NCBI RefSeq assembly: GCF_000708715.2
Contig: NZ_JENB01000050.1
Span: 1-37,568 of the forward strand
Direction of reading: 5' to 3'
Length of the DNA stretch: 37,568 bases
Source of the DNA: Pseudomonas putida W15Oct28
GTDB taxonomy: Bacteria > Pseudomonadota > Gammaproteobacteria > Pseudomonadales > Pseudomonadaceae
This document shows positions 32,407-37,568 of the stretch, piece by piece. The position numbers were made by a program, and so were the translations under genes. The stretch's first letter is position 1, and each line of letters starts with the position of its first letter. Under the pieces are notes generated by a model. That model did not search any database. It was not told the origin of the DNA and worked only from the letters and a program-made list of their open reading frames with translations.

Positions 32407-33489
32407 ATGTCGGCCAAGAAGAAGCCAGTAAGTACGCCGTTACACCTGCTCCAGCAACTTTCGGGCAGCCTGCTCGAACACTTGGAAGATGCCTGCTCGC
32501 AAGCGCTGGCTGATGCGGAAAAACTGCTGGCCAAACTGGAAAAGCAGCGTGGCAAGGCCCAGGAAAAACTGCACAACGGTCGCCTGAAATTGCAGGACGC
32601 GGCCAAGGCAGGTAAAGCCAAGGCACAGACCAAAGCGCAAAAAGCCATTGGTGAACTTGAAGGGCTGCTCGATGCCCTCAAGGAACGTCAAACCCAGACC
32701 CGCTCTTATATCCAGCAACTCAAGCGCGACGCTCAGGACAGCCTCAAACTGGCCCAAGGTGTAGGCAAGGTTCGCGAAGCAGCCGCCAAGGCCCTTGACC
32801 AGCGCGCCGTCAAAACCACCAAGCCGGCCGCTGCCAAGCCAGCTGCCAGAGCCACTGCAGCCAAACCTGCCGCGAAGCCAGCTGCCAAAACCGCTGCTGC
32901 TGCCAAGCCTGCCGCGAAGCCAGCTGCCAAAACCGCTGCTGCAGCCAAACCTGCCGCGAAGCCAGCTGCCAAGGCTACTGCTGCTGCCAAGCCAGCCGCG
33001 AAGCCAGCTGCCAAGGCCACTGCTGCAGCCAAACCTGCCGCGAAGCCAGCTGCCAAGGCCACTGCTGCAGCCAAACCTGCCGCGAAGCCAGCTGCCAAGG
33101 CTACTGCTGCAGCCAAACCTGCCGCGAAGCCAGCTGCCAAGGCTACTGCTGCAGCCAAACCTGCCGCGAAGCCAGCTGCCAAAGCCACTGCTGCAGCCAA
33201 GCCTGCTGCCGCTGCCAAACCTGCAGCCAAGCCAGCGCCAGCCAAAGCCGCTGCCGCGAAACCAGCTGCGAAACCAGCGGCAAAGCCAGCTGCCGCCAAG
33301 GCCCCAGCACGTACGGCCGCCAAGCCAGCTGCCGCCAAGCCTGTTGCCAGCAAGCCAGCCGAAGCCAAACCTGCTACGCCAGCCGCCAGCACCCCGGCCG
33401 CAGCAACCAACTCGGCCACCCCGGCCGCTTCGGCAGCACCGTCGGCGCCCGCCAGCACCCCGGCTCAGGCACCGTCTTCGGCGTCCTGA
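32407..33489 (+). CDS. algP: AlgP, histone H1-like Lys/Ala/Pro repeat protein
   Basis: A 360-aa protein. The first ~135 residues are a helical coiled-coil domain (LLQQLSGSLLEHLEDACSQA, KLLAKLEKQRGKAQEKLHNG). The rest is a strongly basic, low-complexity tail of KPAA repeats, like the C-terminus of histone H1. In P. aeruginosa AlgP (AlgR3) binds DNA and affects algD transcription. The tail contains eight tandem 14-residue units (KPAAKPAAKATAAA type). AGGAGG lies 6 nt before the ATG. Its last 25 nt overlap the convergent TIGR02444 gene. Repeat number is likely to vary between strains. Confidence 0.95.
   Translation: MSAKKKPVSTPLHLLQQLSGSLLEHLEDACSQALADAEKLLAKLEKQRGKAQEKLHNGRLKLQDAAKAGKAKAQTKAQKAIGELEGLLDALKERQTQTRSYIQQLKRDAQDSLKLAQGVGKVREAAAKALDQRAVKTTKPAAAKPAARATAAKPAAKPAAKTAAAAKPAAKPAAKTAAAAKPAAKPAAKATAAAKPAAKPAAKATAAAKPAAKPAAKATAAAKPAAKPAAKATAAAKPAAKPAAKATAAAKPAAKPAAKATAAAKPAAAAKPAAKPAPAKAAAAKPAAKPAAKPAAAKAPARTAAKPAAAKPVASKPAEAKPATPAASTPAAATNSATPAASAAPSAPASTPAQAPSSAS
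32860..33195 (+). repeat. Eight 42-bp tandem repeats in algP
   Basis: Units begin at 32860, 32902, 32944, 32986, 33028, 33070, 33112 and 33154. Each encodes AKPAAKPAAKxxAA (14 codons). They differ mainly at synonymous positions (AAA/AAG, GCT/GCA, CCT/CCA) and at the 11th-12th residues (TA or AT). The pattern breaks up after 33195 into shorter KPAA units. A multiple of three, so slippage keeps the frame. Confidence 0.95.
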
Positions 33490-33947
33490 AGCGCAGCCGC
33501 CGCGACGCGCAACTGATCCAGCGCGTCGTGGTGTGGGGCAGGGGCCGGCGCCAGCCGGGCCAGCCAGTCGTCCGTGGGCTCATGGGAGTCCGCGGGCCAC
33601 TGTCGCGAACGCTCCTGCAAACGCTCCAGCAACGCCTTTTCTGCCTGTAACTCCAACCCCTTCACCTGCTCACGCAACGCCGCCAGTTGCGTATCACCCG
33701 ACGCTGACGCTCGCCATTGCTGGCGCAGGCTGCGTAACGGGCCGACCACTTCTCGCTGCCAAGGCTCGGCAATGTCGTGCAGCGCTTGCGCGCGCGCGTC
33801 CAGCACGGCCACGCCACGCGCCTGCAGCCAGGCTGCGCACAGCAGCAGGCAGACATCGCCACCCTGCGCCTGGAGTTCAAGGCAGGCCGCTTCCACGCCG
33901 GGCTTGGCATACAAGGCCAGGGCGTAATTCCACAGGTCGGTGTGCAT
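33465..33947 (-). CDS. TIGR02444 family conserved protein
   Basis: A 160-aa helical cytosolic protein (MHTDLWNYALALYAKPGVEA, CLELQAQGGDVCLLLCAAWL, AEPWQREVVGPLRSLRQQWR) that fits the TIGR02444 family found beside algP and yheS in Pseudomonas. No function is known and no catalytic motif is seen. Its 3' end overlaps the 3' end of algP by 25 nt on the opposite strand. It is divergent from yheS with only 50 nt between the start codons, so their promoters must overlap. Confidence 0.9.
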   Translation of the reverse strand: MHTDLWNYALALYAKPGVEAACLELQAQGGDVCLLLCAAWLQARGVAVLDARAQALHDIAEPWQREVVGPLRSLRQQWRASASGDTQLAALREQVKGLELQAEKALLERLQERSRQWPADSHEPTDDWLARLAPAPAPHHDALDQLRVAAAALQDAEDGA

Positions 33948-33997
33948 GGTTCCACTCGCGCTATGGGCCGAGGAAGCTGGTAGACTCCGCGACCATC

Positions 33998-35908
33998 ATG
34001 ATCAGACTAACCAACCTCACTTTACAGCGTGGTCCGCAGCGCTTGCTAGACGGCGCCGACATGACCCTGCACGCCGGTCACAAAGCCGGCCTGATCGGCG
34101 CCAACGGCGCCGGAAAATCCAGCCTGTTCGCCATGCTGCGCGGTGAGCTGTCGCCCGATGGTGGCGATTGCCAGCTGCCCGGCGACTGGCGCATCGCCCA
34201 CATGCGCCAGGAGGTCGACACCCTCGATCGCCTGGCCGTGGACTATGTGCTTGACGGCGATGCGCGCCTGCGCAAGGTCCAGGCCGAACTGGCTGTGGCC
34301 GAGCAGGCTCACGATGGTACCGCCCTGGCACGCCTGCACAGTGAGCTGGAAGGCGCCGACGGCTATACCGCCGACGCCCGCGCACGCAAATTGCTGGCAG
34401 GCCTGGGCTTCACCAACGAGCAGATGGACCGCCGCGTCGGCGACTTCTCCGGCGGCTGGCGGATGCGCCTGAACCTGGCCCAGGCACTGATGTGCCCGTC
34501 CGACCTGCTGCTGCTCGACGAACCCACCAACCACCTCGACCTCGACGCCATCCTGTGGCTGGAAGACTGGCTCAAGGGCTACCCAGGCACACTGTTGCTG
34601 ATCTCCCACGACCGTGACTTCCTCGACGCCGTGGTCGACCATGTGCTGCACGTCGAGCAGCGCAAGCTGAACCTGTACAAGGGCGGCTACTCCGCCTTCG
34701 AGCGCACCCGTGCCGAACGCCTGGCGCAGCAGCAGCAGGCCTACGAGAAGCAGCAGGCGCAGCGCGCGCACATGGAAAAGTACATCGCCCGCTTCAAGGC
34801 CCAGGCCACCAAGGCGCGCCAGGCACAAAGCCGGATCAAGGCCCTGGAGCGCATGGAGGAGCTGTCGGCGGCGCATGTCGATTCGCCGTTCGACTTCGTC
34901 TTCCGCGAGTCGCAGAAAATCTCCAGCCCGTTGCTGAGCTTGTCCGAAGGCTGCCTGGGTTATGGCGACAAGGCCATCCTCGACAAGGTCAAGCTGCAGC
35001 TCACCCCCGGTGCGCGCATTGGCCTGCTCGGGCCCAACGGCGCCGGCAAGTCGACCCTGATCAAAAACCTTGCAGGTGAGCTGGAGCCGTTGTCGGGCCG
35101 CCTGGTCCGTGGAGAGAACCTGGCGGTTGGCTACTTTGCCCAGCACCAGCTGGACTCGCTGGACGACAAGGCCAGCCCGCTGCTGCACCTGCAGCGTATT
35201 GCCCCCACCGAGCGCGAGCAGACCCTGCGCGACTTCCTCGGTGGCTTCGACTTCCATGGCGCCCGCACTGACGAGCCGGTGGTGAATTTCTCCGGTGGCG
35301 AAAAGGCCCGCCTGGCGCTGGCGCTGATTGCCTGGGAACGGCCGAATCTGCTGCTGCTCGACGAACCGACCAACCACCTCGACCTGGAAATGCGCCTGGC
35401 GCTGACCATGGCGTTGCAGGAGTTTGCCGGTGCCGTGGTGGTGGTGTCGCACGACCGTCACCTGCTCAAGAGCACGACCGACGACTTCCTGCTGGTGGCC
35501 GACGGCAAGGTCGAAACCTTCGACGGAGATCTGGACGACTACAGCCGCTGGCTGGTCGAGTACCGCCAGCGCACCGCGCCGGCAAGTACGGCCCCGGTCA
35601 ACCCGGACAAGACCGACAAGAAAGCCCAGCGCCAGGCTGCTGCTGCCTTGCGCCAGCAACTGGCACCGCACAAGAAGGCTGCCGACAAGCTGGAAACCGA
35701 GCTCAACCAGGTGCACGTGCAACTGGCCGAGATCGAGACCGCGCTGGGTGATGGTGGCCTCTACGAAGCGGCTCGCAAGGACGAGTTGCGTGACCTGCTG
35801 GCGCGCCAGAGCAAGCTCAAGCAACGTGAAGGCGAGCTGGAAGAAGCCTGGATGGAAGCGCTGGAAACCCTCGAAAGCATGCAGGCCGAGCTTGAGGCGC
35901 TGTCCTGA
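33998..35908 (+). CDS. yheS: ABC-F ATPase, YheS-like
   Basis: A 636-aa cytosolic protein with two ABC ATPase domains and no membrane segments, the ABC-F type that acts on ribosomes rather than in transport. First domain: Walker A GANGAGKSS (residues 34-42), signature FSGGWRMRLNLAQAL, Walker B LLLLDEPTNHLDLDAI. A helical linker follows (~240-310, AQQQQAYEKQQAQRAHMEKY). Second domain: GPNGAGKST, FSGGEKARLALALI, LLLLDEPTNHLDL. A C-terminal coiled coil (~530-636) closes it. Length nearly equals E. coli YheS as I recall it. The start is the ATG at 33998 (MIRLTNLTLQ); the ribosome site is weak. Its TGA overlaps the ATG of the next gene. Confidence 0.95.
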   Translation: MIRLTNLTLQRGPQRLLDGADMTLHAGHKAGLIGANGAGKSSLFAMLRGELSPDGGDCQLPGDWRIAHMRQEVDTLDRLAVDYVLDGDARLRKVQAELAVAEQAHDGTALARLHSELEGADGYTADARARKLLAGLGFTNEQMDRRVGDFSGGWRMRLNLAQALMCPSDLLLLDEPTNHLDLDAILWLEDWLKGYPGTLLLISHDRDFLDAVVDHVLHVEQRKLNLYKGGYSAFERTRAERLAQQQQAYEKQQAQRAHMEKYIARFKAQATKARQAQSRIKALERMEELSAAHVDSPFDFVFRESQKISSPLLSLSEGCLGYGDKAILDKVKLQLTPGARIGLLGPNGAGKSTLIKNLAGELEPLSGRLVRGENLAVGYFAQHQLDSLDDKASPLLHLQRIAPTEREQTLRDFLGGFDFHGARTDEPVVNFSGGEKARLALALIAWERPNLLLLDEPTNHLDLEMRLALTMALQEFAGAVVVVSHDRHLLKSTTDDFLLVADGKVETFDGDLDDYSRWLVEYRQRTAPASTAPVNPDKTDKKAQRQAAAALRQQLAPHKKAADKLETELNQVHVQLAEIETALGDGGLYEAARKDELRDLLARQSKLKQREGELEEAWMEALETLESMQAELEALS

Positions 35909-36495
35909 TGGAGGAACTGCGTTCGCTGCTGCCAGGGCAATGGATGGACACCTTCTGGCTGGGCTTGCAGATTCTGTTGATCCTGGTGGCGGCCTTCGTC
36001 CTGCAACGCATCGTTGCCCGGGGTTTGAGCCGCCTGGGCCAGCGTTACCCGCTGCCACCAGAACTGCTGGTACCGGTGCGTGGCGGCCTGCGCTGGCTGA
36101 TCATGGGCAGCGCACTGCTGTTCGTGCTGGAGCGCCTGGGTGTTTCGGCCACCGTGCTGTGGACGGCGTTGTCCGGCTTTGTCGCGGTAGCGGCGGTGGC
36201 GTTCTTCGCCATGTGGAGCGTGCTGTCCAACCTGCTGTGCGCGGTGCTGATCTTCACGGTCGGGCCGTTTCGTATTGGTGATGTGGTCGAACTGGTCGAC
36301 ACCCTGGACAAGCCGGGTGTGAAAGGCCGGGTGATCGCGATCAACCTGCTGTTTACCACCCTGCTGGAAATGCCCGAAGCGGGCGGGGCGTTGGTGCAGG
36401 TGCCCAATAGCCAGTTCTTCCAGAAGTCGGTGCGGCGCTGGCGCGGGGCTGAGGTGCAGGCTCTGCACAAAGAGACAGCTGGCGAAGCTGACTAA
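35908..36495 (+). CDS. Small MscS-family mechanosensitive channel
   Basis: A 195-aa inner-membrane protein with three predicted helices (~15-35, ~60-80, ~85-120). The last and the beta domain after it match the MscS pore region: TALSGFVAVAAVAFFAMWSV, LSNLLCAVLIFTVGPFRIGD, VVELV. The family opens under membrane tension to release solutes. It is shorter than E. coli MscS (~286 aa) because the C-terminal domain is reduced to ~55 residues. It starts in the stop of yheS (TGATG), so translation is coupled. A REP pair begins 2 nt after its stop. Confidence 0.9.
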   Translation: MEELRSLLPGQWMDTFWLGLQILLILVAAFVLQRIVARGLSRLGQRYPLPPELLVPVRGGLRWLIMGSALLFVLERLGVSATVLWTALSGFVAVAAVAFFAMWSVLSNLLCAVLIFTVGPFRIGDVVELVDTLDKPGVKGRVIAINLLFTTLLEMPEAGGALVQVPNSQFFQKSVRRWRGAEVQALHKETAGEAD

Positions 36496-36496
36496 A

Positions 36497-36605
36497 CCTG
36501 TACCGGCCTCTTCGCGGGCACGCCCGCTCCCACAGGTATCTCGCAGGGTCTGAAACTGCACTGGTCCTGTGGGAGCGGGCGCGCCCGCGAAGAGGCCAGC
36601 ACAGG
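36497..36605. repeat. REP inverted pair (CTTCGCGGGCACGCCCGCTC type)
   Basis: The arms CCTGTACCGGCCTCTTCGCG onward (36497-36536) and CCTGTGGGAGCGGGCGCGCC onward (36566-36605) are inverted copies around a 29-nt spacer. Same family as 13398-13513. It follows the MscS gene directly and may end the yheS-mscS transcript. Confidence 0.92.
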
Positions 36606-36693
36606 CACTACAAATCCCTCAGAAATCGCTGGTTATTTTTTCACCAAAACCTTAGCTTAACGTTTTGCAACAAATGTTCGAGCGAGGTGTGTG

Positions 36694-37326
36694 ATGTCGA
36701 TGGAAGTATGGTTGGGCTTCTTTGCCGCCTGTTGGGTGATCAGCCTGTCACCCGGTGCCGGGGCGATTGCCTCGATGTCCAGCGGCCTGCAATACGGCTT
36801 CTGGCGTGGTTACTGGAACGCCCTGGGCCTGCAACTGGGCCTGATTGTGCAAATCGCCATCATTGCAGCCGGCGTCGGCGCCATCCTGGCCGCCTCGGCC
36901 ACGGCCTTCCAGGTCATCAAATGGTTCGGCGTCGCCTACCTCGTCTACCTCGCCTACAAGCAATGGCGCGCCTTGCCGATGGACATGTCCGATGAGTCCG
37001 GCGTGCGCCCGATCGGCAAGCCGCTGAGCCTGGTGTTCCGTGGGTTCCTGGTTAACGTCAGCAACCCCAAGGCGCTGGTGTTCATGCTGGCGGTGCTGCC
37101 GCAGTTCATCAACCCGCATGCACCGCTGCTGCCGCAGTATGTGGCAATCACGGTGACCATGATCACCGTGGACATGCTGGTGATGGCGGGTTACACCGGG
37201 TTGGCTTCGCGGGTGTTGCGCTTGCTGCGTACGCCTAAACAGCAGAAGCGTTTGAACCGGACCTTTGCCGGGTTGTTCATCGGTGCCGCCACCTTCCTGG
37301 CGACCCTGCGCCGCGCGCCTCTCTGA
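36694..37326 (+). CDS. LysE/RhtB family exporter
   Basis: A 210-aa inner-membrane exporter with about six membrane segments. The N-terminal family signature is VISLSPGAGAIASMSSGLQY, followed by GFWRGYWNALGLQLGL. The middle has GVAYLVYLAYKQWR and RGFLVNVSNPKALVFMLAVL. Family members export amino acids or related compounds such as homoserine lactone; this one's substrate cannot be told. GAGG lies 6 nt before the ATG at 36694; a GTG one codon earlier is also in frame. The ~85 bp upstream are AT-rich (TTATTTTTTCACC) and should hold its promoter. A single REP arm follows. Confidence 0.93.
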   Translation: MSMEVWLGFFAACWVISLSPGAGAIASMSSGLQYGFWRGYWNALGLQLGLIVQIAIIAAGVGAILAASATAFQVIKWFGVAYLVYLAYKQWRALPMDMSDESGVRPIGKPLSLVFRGFLVNVSNPKALVFMLAVLPQFINPHAPLLPQYVAITVTMITVDMLVMAGYTGLASRVLRLLRTPKQQKRLNRTFAGLFIGAATFLATLRRAPL

Positions 37327-37344
37327 TAGATCGCATTTAGACCA

Positions 37345-37370
37345 TTCGCGGGCTTGCCCGCTCCCACAGG
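37345..37370 (+). repeat. Single REP arm near the IS element
   Basis: TTCGCGGGCTTGCCCGCTCC followed by CACAGG is one REP arm of the type at 13398 and 36497. No inverted partner follows before the IS end at 37401. Elsewhere in this window the partner begins about 30 nt later, so the IS may have split the pair. Confidence 0.8.
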
Positions 37371-37400
37371 TACGGCGCCACCTTCAGAGGCTGTTTGTTC

Positions 37401-37568
37401 TGGTCAAGTTTTGCCGGACACCGATTACGGTGATCAAGCTGCCTGCTGCTCCATTGCTATTGGCGACAGGTAGTTGTTATAGCTGTGGAGCCTGATTCGG
37501 TTGTATCTCATGAAGAAGCTGGTCATATCCTGCCTGGCTTCTTCAATTGCCGCGTAGCCCTTGGCGGG
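37401..37568 (-). mobile_element. IS3-family insertion sequence, terminal part (continues past window)
   Basis: The probable right end is TGGTCAAGTTTTGCCGGACA at 37401-37420, with the TG...CA end rule of IS3-family elements; read on the minus strand it ends ...GACCA. The transposase gene stops 14 nt further in. Only about 168 bp are in view, so the left end and target duplication cannot be seen. The exact boundary is inferred. Confidence 0.75.
37434..37568 (-). CDS. IS3-family transposase OrfB, last 44 residues (5' end outside window)
   Basis: On the minus strand the frame is open from the last base of the window to a TGA at 37434-37436. It encodes a C-terminus with YNRIRLHS followed by NYLSPIAMEQQAA. 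The motif YNxxRxHSxxxYLSP is the typical end of the DDE integrase (OrfB) of IS3-family elements. The catalytic D, D and E residues lie beyond the window. Too short for automatic gene callers. Confidence 0.85.
   Translation of the reverse strand, partial: PAKGYAAIEEARQDMTSFFMRYNRIRLHSYNNYLSPIAMEQQAA

Noticed and set aside
32733..33458. Long minus-strand open frame of Ala/Gly/Val repeats opposite algP
   Set aside because: It is the mirror of the algP repeats in GC-rich DNA; it has no ribosome site or independent codon signal.
34046..36058. 670-codon minus-strand open frame opposite yheS
   Set aside because: Mirror of an ABC-F gene with two full sets of ATPase motifs; the minus frame shows no domain.

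Overview
The window looks like chromosomal DNA of a fluorescent pseudomonad of the Pseudomonas putida group. The reasons are high GC, the 3' end of a giant LapA-type biofilm adhesin, the gene run argH / algR-hemC-hemD-hemX-hemY / dsbB / algQ / FKBP / algP / yheS typical of Pseudomonas, and many of the REP inverted repeats (GCTCCCACAGG and GGCCTTGTGTCGCG types) that fill P. putida intergenic regions. Both ends lie in repeated DNA: a LapA repeat on the left and the end of an IS3-family element on the right. This suggests, but does not prove, that the window is a whole draft contig.

Layout, left to right. 1-7170: C-terminal ~2.4 kaa of LapA, with six ~225-aa repeats (one carrying an 85-aa in-frame deletion), then Calx-beta, PA14-like, vWA, RTX and type I secretion modules. 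7.5-7.8 kb: small conserved protein. 8.0-11.7 kb: TauD-like dioxygenase plus an SsuA/B/C-type ABC importer, probably for an organosulfur compound. 11.8-13.4 kb: divergent pair, a DeoR/WYL-type regulator that has lost its WYL core and a SEL1-repeat protein. 13.6-18.7 kb: five-gene overlapping operon marR - FUSC - DUF1656 - HlyD - NodT lipoprotein, a tripartite efflux system of the AaeB type with a clear palindromic operator ahead of marR. 18.7-19.5 kb: orphan RHS-core protein with a variable C-terminus. 19.6-21.6 kb: cytochrome c-FTR1 iron permease fusion. 21.7-23.2 kb: two small conserved proteins and a glutathione S-transferase.

23.2-36.5 kb is the conserved core block. argH is convergent with the GST gene and divergent from algR. 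hemCDXY runs in tight overlaps and ends at a strong hairpin. dsbB, algQ (anti-sigma70), an FKBP isomerase, the histone-H1-like algP, a TIGR02444 protein, the ABC-F ATPase yheS and a small MscS-type channel follow. The histidine kinase algZ/fimS, which lies between argH and algR in P. aeruginosa, is absent. 36.7-37.3 kb: LysE/RhtB exporter. 37.4 kb to end: terminus and last 44 codons of an IS3-family transposase.

Most of the window is ordinary core and shell genome. The best candidates for new biology are the orphan RHS protein and the WYL-less regulator. The LapA repeat deletion is worth checking but may be an assembly artefact. I see no tRNA, rRNA, CRISPR array or phage, and no large system that I would call undescribed.
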